Of a DNA stretch of 64,000 nt, positions 52,826 to 62,113 are shown in pieces. Location of the stretch: assembly GCF_002886185.1 (NCBI RefSeq), contig NZ_KZ614148.1, positions 383,806-447,805 on the forward strand, written 5' to 3'. A program made the translations under genes and the position numbers. The first letter of the stretch is position 1; each line of letters begins with the position of its first letter. The DNA is from Salipaludibacillus neizhouensis. Its GTDB lineage: Bacteria; Bacillota; Bacilli; Bacillales; Salisediminibacteriaceae. The notes under the pieces were generated by a model, which was given only the letters and a program-made list of their open reading frames with translations, was not told the DNA's origin and made no database searches.

Positions 52826-53905
52826 ATGGAGTTATCAAGAAAAGACACAACAATACTAAAAGGCATGGCTATATTGTTGATGATTAACTTGCATCTATTT
52901 GCTAGGAAGGATATTGACGGGTTATACGTTTCATTCTTTTGGATTAATGACGTTCCAGTGGAATATTACGTTGGGTTACTTGGTGATGCTTGTAGACCAA
53001 TATATTTATTTGCAACAGGATATGCTTTTTATATTGTTTATAAGAAAAACCAAGAAACCTTTGTCTTAAAGAATTTCAGACGGATACTAAAGTTGTCCGT
53101 TAATTTCTGGATTGTCTTAGTTATGTTTGTATCTATTGGGATTTTAACCGGTCAAGCAGATACGTTCCCAGGTAGTGCTTCTAAATTTTTTCAGAATTTC
53201 TTCTTTCTTTCTAATTCTTATAATGGTGCTTGGTGGTTTCTACAAGTATATATAATTATAACCCTGTTATCTCCTATCTTAATTAAGTTAGTAAAAAGAT
53301 ACAATCCTATAGCGTTATTTTTAGGCTCAGGTGTTATCTATTTTATTTGTTACGTCCAGTTTTATAAAAATATAATTAATGTAAGTGATTATGATTTATT
53401 AAGTTCTACTGTAAGCATGGTTACCTTGTTAGGGACCTCTCAATTATCGTTTATAATCGGCTCTATTTTTGCAAAGGAAAGAATTTATACAAAAATCCAT
53501 AATAAATTCAGTAATATAGAATTTAAAAATACTTTATGTGCATTAGGGATTTTCTCACTCATTATTTTTCATGGGATAATAGAATCTGCGATTATAGGAC
53601 CTATAAACGGAATCCTATTTGTATGCTTATTCTCATTAATGAATAAGAGTATTCTTGTGCAAAAAGTCTTAACTTATCTTAGTAACCACTCAACAAATTT
53701 ATGGCTGATACACATGTTTTTTTATACTATGTTTATTCCGCAAGTAACTTTTTTTCCGGAGTATCCACCTTTAATATTTATTTGGTTAATTGTTTTATGT
53801 TTGATTACATCCCATGTTATTAAACTTCTATATAAACCAATTTTTAATTTAATTGATAAAAGATCACAAAAAATGGAGGGAGAGGGTCATATAAATATTA
53901 GTTGA
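52826..53905 (+). CDS. Acyltransferase family 3 membrane protein
   Basis: A 359-residue membrane protein with about ten helices. The N-terminal KGMAILLMINLHLFARKD carries the His typical of acyltransferase-3 proteins, and STNLWLIHMFFYTMF near residue 292 is the matching C-terminal block. It may add acetyl or another acyl group to the polysaccharide. No catalytic extracytoplasmic domain is attached. Confidence 0.85.
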   Translation: MELSRKDTTILKGMAILLMINLHLFARKDIDGLYVSFFWINDVPVEYYVGLLGDACRPIYLFATGYAFYIVYKKNQETFVLKNFRRILKLSVNFWIVLVMFVSIGILTGQADTFPGSASKFFQNFFFLSNSYNGAWWFLQVYIIITLLSPILIKLVKRYNPIALFLGSGVIYFICYVQFYKNIINVSDYDLLSSTVSMVTLLGTSQLSFIIGSIFAKERIYTKIHNKFSNIEFKNTLCALGIFSLIIFHGIIESAIIGPINGILFVCLFSLMNKSILVQKVLTYLSNHSTNLWLIHMFFYTMFIPQVTFFPEYPPLIFIWLIVLCLITSHVIKLLYKPIFNLIDKRSQKMEGEGHINIS

Positions 53906-53976
53906 AAATAACCTTTAAATTATACGACTCAGATGATTCCTATTAAGGGATTTTTTTTGTTTATAGAGCTGCATAG

Positions 53977-54349
53977 AAAAATTCTAGTACTGGCGATGCT
54001 GCTATTATGGGGAAACATACGTGTGTAGAACTTTTAAAAACTGGTTACGATGTTGTCATTTCCAATTAAAGATTATATTCTTGTTTCGGTTCGTACTATT
54101 GGTCACTGAAGTTCATTAGAGTTAGATTTTACCTGTCCTGGAATCGAGGTCTACAACCTAGGGACCGAAGAAGAAGTGAGTGTTATTCAAATATGTTGAT
54201 AAGCTTTGAAGCAGGGTGTAGGAAGGAAGATTCCGTATTGTGTAAAGAAACATCGGTCCGGAGATATTGCTGTTAGTTTATGCAGTTCTTCGAAAACGGC
54301 GACAGATTGGAACGGGAAGCTGAAAGAGAGAATGGATAACTTTCTATAA
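53977..54349 (+). pseudogene. galE: Decayed galE (UDP-glucose 4-epimerase)
   Basis: No intact frame lies here, but pieces of GalE can be read in order. KILV, then after a one-base shift TGDAAIMGKHTCVELLKTGYDVVISN, match the N-terminal Rossmann strand (VTGGAGYIGSHTCVELL). After a stop and a large internal deletion come DYILVSVRTIGH, GIEVYNLGT and KIPYCVKKHRSGDIAV, which match the conserved GalE C-terminus. At least three stops and one frameshift are present. Loss suggests the present polysaccharide needs no UDP-galactose from this locus. Confidence 0.8.
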
Positions 54350-54380
54350 CAAAAAAGATGAATATAAAGGTGGGGGAATT

Positions 54381-54434
54381 ATGAAAATAGGATTTTCAAT
54401 CGAAAGCTATATTAATGCAGGTGATCATCAATGA
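54381..54434 (+). CDS. Possible 17-aa leader peptide coupled to the EpsL-like gene
   Basis: An open frame of 17 codons (MKIGFSIESYINAGDHQ) has GGTGGGGGAATT before its ATG. Its stop codon overlaps the start of the next gene (ATGA). It may be a translational coupler or the last remnant of a lost gene after galE. Confidence 0.4.
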   Translation: MKIGFSIESYINAGDHQ

Positions 54435-55072
54435 AACGCACCTTTGATCTAGTTATCTCTATAATAGCGTTAATTTGTCTTTCCCCTATCCTCACAATTA
54501 TTAGCATGATGATTTTAATAAAGATGGGAAGACCAATATGTTTCAAACAAGTTAGGCCAGGACTTCACGGCACTCCGTTTACAGTTTTCAAGTTTAGGAC
54601 AATGTCTGATGCGACAGATGGAAACGGTAAATTAATGAAGGATGAGCTAAGGGCGACTCGCTTAGGTATGCTGTTACGGGCAACGAGCTTGGATGAGTTG
54701 CCGCAGTTGTTTAACGTGATTAAAGGAGAGCTAAGTTTAGTTGGACCTAGACCGTTATTAATGCAGTATTTGCCATTATACTCTGAAGAACAAAAACGTC
54801 GGCACCATGTGAGGCCAGGAATTACTGGTTGGGCACAAATTAATGGAAGAAACAGGATTACGTGGGAGGATAAATTTTATTATGATCTTGTATACGTGGA
54901 CCAGCAATCCTTCCTTTTCGACCTGAAAATTATCTTATTGACTGTAAAAAAGGTAATTATAAAAGAGGGGATACAAGATAAAGGGCATTTTAGTATAGAG
55001 CCCTTTAAAGGTGAAATTAAAACAGAACCGACTACATTATATGAATGGTCTAGACAGAATATAAAAGATTGA
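54431..55072 (+). CDS. epsL: Priming sugar-1-phosphate transferase, EpsL-like
   Basis: A 213-residue enzyme that transfers a sugar phosphate to undecaprenyl phosphate and so starts repeat-unit synthesis. It has one N-terminal helix (RTFDLVISIIALICLSPIL), the conserved FKQVRPGLHGTPFTVFKFRTM near 38-58 and RATSLDELPQLFNVIKGELSLVGPRP (split around 78-104). AGGTGAT precedes the start. The length is typical of the small EpsL/WcaJ-C type. Confidence 0.92.
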   Translation: MKRTFDLVISIIALICLSPILTIISMMILIKMGRPICFKQVRPGLHGTPFTVFKFRTMSDATDGNGKLMKDELRATRLGMLLRATSLDELPQLFNVIKGELSLVGPRPLLMQYLPLYSEEQKRRHHVRPGITGWAQINGRNRITWEDKFYYDLVYVDQQSFLFDLKIILLTVKKVIIKEGIQDKGHFSIEPFKGEIKTEPTTLYEWSRQNIKD

Positions 55073-55100
55073 AAGAAGATAGGTTATCGGGGTGCTGAAG

Positions 55101-56073
55101 ATGAAATTCTTCATTAGGATCTCAATAGGAATTTTAGTTTTTCTAATCAGTTTAACAGTTTATACAATCTGGGACAATAACAGGATTAGAGTTATGGAAG
55201 AAACTATTTATATAGAAGACTTACCAGCGGATTTGCAAGGATTTCAAATTTTACAGATTGCTGATTTACATGAAAAGACGTTTGGAAAAGGACAAGAGAA
55301 GTTGATTCAAACAATTAATGAATTGGAGTATGATGTGGCTGTATTTACCGGTGATATGCTAAATGATGAGAACAGTGATAATTATGATCCTACTTATTCG
55401 CTTCTTGATGGAATGGATAACTTGAACGATGCATTATTTGTTCCTGGTAATACTGATCCTGGAGGTGTTTTTACAGGACCGACCTATTCTTTAGATCAAC
55501 ATGATTTTATTACTGGAATGAGTGATAGAGGCGTGGAACAATTGGATGCAGTTCAAAACGATTAATAGAGGGGATGGCAAGGTTCATTTTGTTGAATTTG
55601 GTCTTTCGCTAATAGACACATCAGCGAAGTTAGAACAACTATCAGAAGTCTCCGGTTTAAATCAAGAAGAAACGTATCAAAAGTCTTTATATGAAGAGTT
55701 GAATGTAATAGAGGTGTTAACAGATCAAGAAATCTTAATTTCGCTTTACCATTATCCTCTTGTTGATAGGAGGATAGATATTCATAAAGATGACCCGTCG
55801 GTTGTTTTCCGCGATTATGATCTTCATATTGCCGGGCATTATCATGGTGGGCAAATAAGGATTCCGTTATTAGGCGCACGGATGGTTCCGGAAGCTTATT
55901 ATGAGAACAATGGTTTCTTTCCACCTAGAGACAGAGTGAGTGGTTTTTGGGAATACGATGGCTTAAACCAATATGTAAGTAGAGGTCTCGGTAGCAGCAA
56001 TGCAATAGGGTTCCTTAACTTTCGGCTTTTTAATACACCTGAGATTAATTTATTGACACTTGAAAGGAAATAA
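55101..56073 (+). pseudogene. Metallophosphoesterase gene with a frameshift
   Basis: Two overlapping frames together make one YkuE-like phosphoesterase. The first (from ATG 55101) has a membrane helix and the metal motifs QIADLHEKTFG, FTGDML and VPGNTD. Its frame ends at 55565. The +1 frame continues with INRGDGKVHFVEFG and later SLYHYPL and HIAGHYHGGQIRIP, the C-terminal metal-binding His residues. The shift lies about 55550-55562. Either the gene is broken or the base call is wrong. The normal product would be a membrane-bound enzyme of about 320 residues. Confidence 0.82.
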
Positions 56074-56116
56074 GTTTTAAATTATTAAACTTATCTAAAG
56101 TATGGAGGTGATAATA

Positions 56117-57184
56117 ATGAGACCGAAAGTAAGTATAATAGTGCCAGTATTTAACGTTGAACAATATTTAAATAGGTGTATTGATAGTATATTATCTCAA
56201 AGCTTATTTGATATTGAAGTGATTGCAATCAATGATGGATCTACAGATAAAAGTTCTAAAATACTTCATGAATATCAAACTGTCGATCAACGTGTCATAG
56301 TTATCGATCAAACAAATAAGGGAGTTTCCGCTGCCAGAAACAAAGGATTACAGATTGCCAGGGGTGAATATATTGGATTTGTTGATCCTGATGATTGGAT
56401 ACAGAAAGATATGTATGCACAAATGTATAATACCGCAATGGAACAAGATACAGACATCGTCATGTGTTCCTACATTCGAGAGTTTGGAAGTCATTCCAAA
56501 GAGAAACAATTTCCCTTGTCTCATCTTGAATCTTTCAGGGGAAATGAGCTAAATAAATTAATGTTGAGAAGATTAATCGGTCCACTTGAAAAGGAAATAT
56601 CTAATCCGGAATATCTTGATGCTTGGGGAACTGTCTGGACCAAACTATATCGAAGCGAAGTAATACAAGACAATGACATTACCTTTACAGACTTAAATGC
56701 AATTGGTACCAACGAGGATTCATTGTTTAATATAAATGCTTTTTTTCATGCTCAGAGTTTTACTTTTATCGATAGCCCTTATTATCACTATTGGCGTGCA
56801 AACAGTTCTTCTGTTACGACAGGATACAAGCCAAACTTAATTATTCAATGGAATTCTTTATATGAAATTATAGATGATTTTATTGTTACGAATGATTTAA
56901 CAGAAGAATACGAAAAGGCATTAACTAATCGTGTGTGTCTTAATACGTTAGGATTAGGGTTGAATAATATTAGTAGAAGAAATAATGTAAATGTTTTTCG
57001 GAAGATTAGACAAATTAAGTCTATTCTGAATAACACTCGGTTAAAGAATTCATTCATAGACTTTGACATAAAACAGTTTCCAATTCATTGGAAACTGTTT
57101 TATTGTTTTGCTAAGTATCGGTTTGCAACAGGTTTTTTTACGATGTTACTAGTTATTGAAGGTTTAAGAAAAGCTACCAGATAG
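56117..57184 (+). CDS. GT2-family glycosyltransferase
   Basis: A 355-residue GT-A enzyme. It opens RPKVSIIVPVFNVEQYLNRCI and has INDGSTDKSSKI and GEYIGFVDPDDWIQKDMY near 85-102. Its first half closely follows the enzyme at 50075 (IDSILSQSLFDIEVI versus IDSILAQSLRDIEVI), so the two arose by duplication. ATG 56117 is 8 nt after GGAGGTG; the ORF can be extended to 56102, within that site. Confidence 0.88.
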   Translation: MRPKVSIIVPVFNVEQYLNRCIDSILSQSLFDIEVIAINDGSTDKSSKILHEYQTVDQRVIVIDQTNKGVSAARNKGLQIARGEYIGFVDPDDWIQKDMYAQMYNTAMEQDTDIVMCSYIREFGSHSKEKQFPLSHLESFRGNELNKLMLRRLIGPLEKEISNPEYLDAWGTVWTKLYRSEVIQDNDITFTDLNAIGTNEDSLFNINAFFHAQSFTFIDSPYYHYWRANSSSVTTGYKPNLIIQWNSLYEIIDDFIVTNDLTEEYEKALTNRVCLNTLGLGLNNISRRNNVNVFRKIRQIKSILNNTRLKNSFIDFDIKQFPIHWKLFYCFAKYRFATGFFTMLLVIEGLRKATR

Positions 57185-57196
57185 GAGGGGAATAGT

Positions 57197-58321
57197 ATGG
57201 AACCAATTAGGGTACTTCAAGTAGTCACTATTATGAATAGAGGCGGACTTGAAACGATGTTAATGAATTATTACCGCCAAATGGAACATAAAAAGATTCA
57301 ATTTGATTTTTTAGTGCATAGGTCTGAAAGGGGCCACTATGACGATGAAATTGAAAGGTTAGGTGGGAAGATTCATAGAATGCCACATATTCGTCCAGGT
57401 AACTATCGGAAATATTTCAGAGGGCTGGATAAATTCTTCAGTGAAAACTATCATTACAAAGTCGTACATTCACATATTAATGAAAATAGTGGTTTCGTCT
57501 TAAAGGCCGCTAATCGAGCAGGCGTACCTTGCAGAATTGCTCATAGTCATTTAAGCGATTTAGGAATAGATTTAAAATTACCATTCCGTTTATATGCTAG
57601 ATTAGCGATGAAGAATCAACCAAATAGATATTTTGCCTGTTCCGAAAAGGCGGGAGAATGGTTATTCGGTAAAGTTGAGAATATAAAAGTATTGAATAAC
57701 GCAGTTAATGTGAAAGAGTTCCAATATAATGAAGAATTACGAAAAAAAGTTAGACGAGAACTTCAAGTCGAGAATAACTTAGTCATTGGGCATATTGGCA
57801 GATTTAATACGCAAAAAAATCATGAACTATTAATTGATATTTTTAAAAAGGTAAATGAAAAGAACCCTAATTCGACATTACTCTTAGTAGGCGAGGGTGA
57901 CTTGAAAATTAGGATGGAAGAAAAGGTTAAAAAGTTAGGATTATCATCTGCAGTTAAATTTTTGGGTGTTAGAGAAGATATATCAGAGATTATGCAAGGT
58001 ATGGATGTCTTTTTATTTCCTTCCTTGTTTGAAGGATTACCCGTAGTTCTTGTTGAAGCGCAAGCTGCTGGGTTAAAATGTATTGTTTCTGATACGATAA
58101 CTTCGGAAACAGATGTAACGGGGCAACTCGATTTTAAAAGCCTTAAAACTTCTCCTGAGAAGTGGGCAACAGCTATTTTAAATTCTTCAGTAAGGCATAG
58201 GGACAATGCTACTGACATGCGTGAAAAAGGATTTGATACCGTTACAATGGCGACTTGGTTAACTGATTATTATATTACTGAAGCAAATGGGAGTCAATCA
58301 AAACTGGAGGTAACAGGATGA
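57197..58321 (+). CDS. GT-B glycosyltransferase, EpsF-like
   Basis: A 374-residue family-4 enzyme. It opens IRVLQVVTIMNRGGLETMLMNYYR, the EpsF-type start, and contains VHSHINENSGFVLKAANRAGVPCRIAHSH (split around 93-122). The sugar-nucleotide block is FPSLFEGLPVVLVEAQAAGLKCIVSD near 275-300. Its stop overlaps the next start codon (ATGA). Confidence 0.9.
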   Translation: MEPIRVLQVVTIMNRGGLETMLMNYYRQMEHKKIQFDFLVHRSERGHYDDEIERLGGKIHRMPHIRPGNYRKYFRGLDKFFSENYHYKVVHSHINENSGFVLKAANRAGVPCRIAHSHLSDLGIDLKLPFRLYARLAMKNQPNRYFACSEKAGEWLFGKVENIKVLNNAVNVKEFQYNEELRKKVRRELQVENNLVIGHIGRFNTQKNHELLIDIFKKVNEKNPNSTLLLVGEGDLKIRMEEKVKKLGLSSAVKFLGVREDISEIMQGMDVFLFPSLFEGLPVVLVEAQAAGLKCIVSDTITSETDVTGQLDFKSLKTSPEKWATAILNSSVRHRDNATDMREKGFDTVTMATWLTDYYITEANGSQSKLEVTG

Positions 58322-59220
58322 ATCCAATTATAACGATTTTTACCCCAACATATAATCGTGCTTATACACTTCACTTAGGCTATGAGAGCTTGAAAAAACA
58401 AGATTGTAAAGATTTTATTTGGTTAATCATTGATGATGGATCTTCAGACAATACAAAAGATTTAGTTGATACGTGGATTCATGAAGGGGAAGTTTCGATT
58501 AGATATTACTATCAAGAAAATAAGGGGATGCACGGAGCACATAACACCGCATACGAATTAATTGAGACGGAGTTAAATATTTGCATAGATTCGGATGATT
58601 ATATGGCTGATAATGCAATAGGAAAAATCATTCAATTTTGGAGAGCATATGGAAGTAGTAAATATGCTGGTATCGTTGGCTTGGATGCAAGTCCTGTGGG
58701 AAAGGTTATTGGAACAGAAATGCCAAGACATATAAAGTCTTCCACCTCTGCTGATTTATATGAAGTGCATAAAGTTAAAGGCGACAAAAAGATGGTATAT
58801 CGAACAGTACTTACTCGAAAAGTACTTTCATACCCGGTTTTTGAAGGAGAGAAGTACTGCCCTCTGAGTTATAAATATATACTGATTGACCAAGAAGCTC
58901 CTTTATTAATAATGAATAAGGTTCTTTGCCATGTGGAGTATTTAGAAGATGGATCTAGTTTGAATATGTTTAAACAATACAGAAAAAATCCTAAGGGGTT
59001 TGCTTTCTTTAGGAAAGTTGCAATGCAATACGCATCTTCTCCATCATACAGGTTTCGTCAATCAGTTCACTACGTATCCAGCAGTATTATGGTAAAAAAT
59101 TACAAATATTTATTTGAAACACCATGTAAGTTTAATACTTTTTTAGCAACACCATTCGGATTTGCACTTTATATGTATATACAAAAAACAAATAAATCAA
59201 CAGTAGTTAAGACTCATTAA
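58318..59220 (+). CDS. GT2-family glycosyltransferase, last gene of the eps operon
   Basis: A 300-residue GT-A enzyme. It opens PIITIFTPTYNRAYTLHLGYESL, with IIDDGSSDNTKDLVD and NICIDSDDYMADNAI near 88-103 for the metal. It overlaps the preceding gene by four bases. The Lys-rich C-terminus has no membrane helix. No strong terminator follows before the small frame at 59288. Confidence 0.88.
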   Translation: MNPIITIFTPTYNRAYTLHLGYESLKKQDCKDFIWLIIDDGSSDNTKDLVDTWIHEGEVSIRYYYQENKGMHGAHNTAYELIETELNICIDSDDYMADNAIGKIIQFWRAYGSSKYAGIVGLDASPVGKVIGTEMPRHIKSSTSADLYEVHKVKGDKKMVYRTVLTRKVLSYPVFEGEKYCPLSYKYILIDQEAPLLIMNKVLCHVEYLEDGSSLNMFKQYRKNPKGFAFFRKVAMQYASSPSYRFRQSVHYVSSSIMVKNYKYLFETPCKFNTFLATPFGFALYMYIQKTNKSTVVKTH

Positions 59221-59287
59221 ACATAGCTTGCGATGCTCTAGCAAATAGATTATAAAAAGCAGGAAACAAAGGAGGGAATGGGTTAAT

Positions 59288-59425
59288 ATGAAAGAACTAA
59301 ACTTCAAGAAACTACTGCAAGAGTTCAAAGGTAAAGGGACGGAAAACCCAAACATCGAAGTAAAAGAAATGATGGAGCTTATTCAAAGTGGATTGCAAGA
59401 AGTGATTTATCCAATAAAATGGTAA
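59288..59425 (+). CDS. Possible 45-aa protein after the eps operon
   Basis: A 45-codon frame with AAAGGAGG about 12 nt before the ATG. The product is charged, opens MKELNFKKLLQEFKGKG and ends EVIYPIKW. I do not recognise a family. It could be the start of a decayed gene. Confidence 0.4.
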   Translation: MKELNFKKLLQEFKGKGTENPNIEVKEMMELIQSGLQEVIYPIKW

Positions 59426-59533
59426 ATGAATTATCCCTTTCACTAACTGGGAAGTTTGGTGTTTTTACTCACCTTACAAGTATATTTGCTATAATTAAAA
59501 TCAATGTAGCGATGTGAGAGAGGGGCCGTTGAA

Positions 59534-60358
59534 TTGAAACTTTATTTATCTGTTGATATGGAAGGTATTAGTGGTTTGGTAGATTCGACATTTGTAGATT
59601 CGTCTAGCAGGAACTATCGCCGTGGTCAGGAAATGATGACGCAGGAAGCTAATCATGTGATAGAGGCCGCGTTTAGCAAGGATTGCTATGAGGTGGTTGT
59701 TAACGATAGTCATTCAAAAATGAACAACCTTTTAATCGAAGAACTTCATTCCGAAGCGAAACTTATTGCCGGGGATGTGAAGCCTTTTGCGATGGTTCAA
59801 GGGTTGGATGATAGTTTTGGTGGAGCAATGTTTATCGGTTATCATGCCAGGGCTGCGAAGGCTGGCGTGATGAGCCACACGATGACGTTTGGTGTACATA
59901 ATATGTGGGTGAATGATGTGGAAGTTGGAGAGTTAGGGTTAAATGCGTATGTGGCTGGCCATTTTGGTGTTCCGTTGCTTATGGTTGCCGGGGATGATGA
60001 AACAGCGAAGGAAGCGAAGCAGCTAATCCCGAACGTTACAACTGCTATTGTAAAGGAACAACAATCAAGATCAGCTGCGATATGCTTAACACCAGCAAAA
60101 ACGAAAGAATTGCTGCATGAAAAAACGAAAGAAGCCATTGAAAATGCTGCTCAAGTAAAACCTCTCGTACCCCCTGAAAATCCGACATTGAAGATTGAAT
60201 TCACAAATTACGGAGAAGCGGAGTGGGCAAGTTTAATGCCTGGTACGGTTTTAGAAGAAGGGACGACGATTGTGTCTTTTCAAGCAAAGGATATCTTAGA
60301 AGCATACCGAGCGATGGTTGTCATGACAGAATTAGCGATGAAAACAGCGTTTGTATAA
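59534..60358 (+). CDS. dppA: D-aminopeptidase DppA
   Basis: A zinc peptidase of family M55, 274 residues, that releases N-terminal D-amino acids from peptides such as D-Ala-D-Ala. The zinc ligands lie in SVDMEGISG at the N-terminus, VNDSHSKMNN near 60 and GYHARA near 103. The family block INEFANYGQAEWA is seen as IEFTNYGEAEWASLMPGT near 224. Translation starts at TTG 59534, 9 nt after GAGAGAGGGG. In B. subtilis dppA heads the dpp transport operon, but no dpp transporter genes follow here. Confidence 0.92.
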   Translation: MKLYLSVDMEGISGLVDSTFVDSSSRNYRRGQEMMTQEANHVIEAAFSKDCYEVVVNDSHSKMNNLLIEELHSEAKLIAGDVKPFAMVQGLDDSFGGAMFIGYHARAAKAGVMSHTMTFGVHNMWVNDVEVGELGLNAYVAGHFGVPLLMVAGDDETAKEAKQLIPNVTTAIVKEQQSRSAAICLTPAKTKELLHEKTKEAIENAAQVKPLVPPENPTLKIEFTNYGEAEWASLMPGTVLEEGTTIVSFQAKDILEAYRAMVVMTELAMKTAFV

Positions 60359-60573
60359 AGGATAGTAATGGAAAGATTAAAAAACATAGTTTTGAGAATC
60401 AAAAATGTGATAGTTGTATGCATTTAACAAATTAATTGACTCTATTAAGAGGTGCGTTAGTGGTACGAAAAGTTTCTAACTTAACTGGGGGAATGGGAAA
60501 AAGGAGCGATAACTTCAAACCCTTGCCTATCTGTATCAAGAAGCTAGTTGCCTTTTGAAATTAGAGAGTCGAT

Positions 60574-60648
60574 TTAGTAATTGAACTTAACAAAACCGTT
60601 AGACTCATTAAAAATCACTTTATTATTTACCTTTTTTTGATTGTTCAT
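60574..60648 (-). CDS. Possible 24-aa peptide downstream of the SARP-type regulator
   Basis: On the minus strand, 28 nt after the regulator's stop codon, GGGAGG precedes an ATG by six bases. A 24-codon frame follows (opens MNNQKKVNNKVIF, ends FVKFNY). It is basic and has no signal peptide I can see. The rest of 60359-60573 shows no supported gene. Confidence 0.4.
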   Translation of the reverse strand: MNNQKKVNNKVIFNESNGFVKFNY

Positions 60649-60676
60649 AAGTGGCCTCCCAATAATCAACCTTCTT

Positions 60677-61825
60677 CTAAGAGGAATAATAAGTATTTGT
60701 TCCATCAGACTTTTTATTTAAATAATATTTATACAAATCAATAATTAATATAGGTATTTCAGTCCCTAAATCCCCTTCTATTGTTTCACATATCCAAGAG
60801 TATAAATCCTTCATCTTTTTGATGTTATTAATTCGTCCTAAATAATCGATATATTCGTACATATATCGTTCATTATACATGTCTAATCTCAACATTTTTT
60901 CCAGACATTTTTCAACTAAAATATCGGGTTCTTTATGAGCATGAGATAGTTCAATAAATTGCTCAAAGTAATTTAATACTGACTGTTTCAACCAATGTCT
61001 AAACTGGGTCCCCCATACATAATCATTTTCCTCTAAGTAATCACCGCGATAAAGTTCAAGTAGCCTTTTAATACTTGAAGGATTCACATCTTTAGCTTGT
61101 ATGAATTTCTCAATCTCCATTACATCACTATCAATGGGTACAGTTAACAAATAGCGATCATTGAGAAGTGAAACTGAATTATCTACCCCAATTTCTTTCA
61201 GTTTTTTTCTTAATAGGTAGACAGTTGTATGTAAAAGCGATGTTGCTTTCGGTGCCTCCATTTCAGGCCAGAGTTCTTCCAGTAATCTTATTTTATGAAC
61301 AGGGGCTTCACGATGATGCCATAAATAAACGAATAGCTCTTTAACTTTTCTTGTACGCCATTTCACTTCATTTTCTTGAAGGTCAATAAGCAGGAAGTTA
61401 TTCATTGTATAAATATATAATACTTGGTTTCTCTTAGAAGATGTTCCCAGTCCGGCATGATATAAATCTAACTTATCTTGCGTTTTACTTATGGCCTTTT
61501 TTAATCGTTCTAATGAAACTGGTTTTAATAAGTAATCAATCGCATTCACCTCGAAGGCTTCTAATGCGAACTGAGAATGTGCCGTAACGAATATAACCTC
61601 TGTATGACTATAATCTGCTAGAATACTTTCAGCCAAATCAATTCCGTGAAACTCTCCCATTTCCATATCAATAAAAATTGCGTCTACCTGTATGCTTGCT
61701 AAATCACGGATCGCTGCATGTGGATCCGAGTATGCACCAATTATCTCTATACCTTCGATTTTATTTAGATTGAACGTCAAAATATCTAATGCAAGCTTCT
61801 CATCATCAATCAATAATACTCTCAT
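60677..61825 (-). CDS. Response regulator with SARP/BTAD-like output domain
   Basis: A 382-residue regulator. The receiver domain opens MRVLLIDDEKLALDIL, has the phosphorylated Asp in DAIFIDMEMGEFHG near 54 and Lys in LLKPVSLERL near 104. After a linker comes a winged helix (RKVKELFVYLWHHREAP) and a bacterial transcriptional activation domain of helices (LELYRGDYLEENDYVWG). ATG 61825 follows AGGGG; the frame continues upstream to 61900 without a better site. It is divergent from the histidine kinase at 62114, its likely partner. Confidence 0.87.
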   Translation of the reverse strand: MRVLLIDDEKLALDILTFNLNKIEGIEIIGAYSDPHAAIRDLASIQVDAIFIDMEMGEFHGIDLAESILADYSHTEVIFVTAHSQFALEAFEVNAIDYLLKPVSLERLKKAISKTQDKLDLYHAGLGTSSKRNQVLYIYTMNNFLLIDLQENEVKWRTRKVKELFVYLWHHREAPVHKIRLLEELWPEMEAPKATSLLHTTVYLLRKKLKEIGVDNSVSLLNDRYLLTVPIDSDVMEIEKFIQAKDVNPSSIKRLLELYRGDYLEENDYVWGTQFRHWLKQSVLNYFEQFIELSHAHKEPDILVEKCLEKMLRLDMYNERYMYEYIDYLGRINNIKKMKDLYSWICETIEGDLGTEIPILIIDLYKYYLNKKSDGTNTYYSS

Positions 61826-62113
61826 CGTATAACCCCTATTAATTTCATTGTTATTAATTAGATTTTTCTGAACTATTTCTCTATCATTAAGGATCATCAT
61901 TCTGCTTTCCGACTTAATAAGTACTTATATAATTTTATAATGAATAACTAAAATATGCCAATAATAAGTATTTTATACAAATTTAAGGAGGAGTATTATT
62001 TAACGAAGTATTATAGTCATATTTATGATAAAAACCTACAACTTTTAGCAGATCAGTGATAAAATGCGGGTATATAAGAAAATACTGTAAGAAAATATTA
62101 AAATAATTTCTCC

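Noticed and set aside
59288-59425. A SinI-like antirepressor for the eps SinR-like protein
   Set aside because: The 45-residue product has no convincing match to the SinI helix that binds SinR; kept only as an unassigned small frame.
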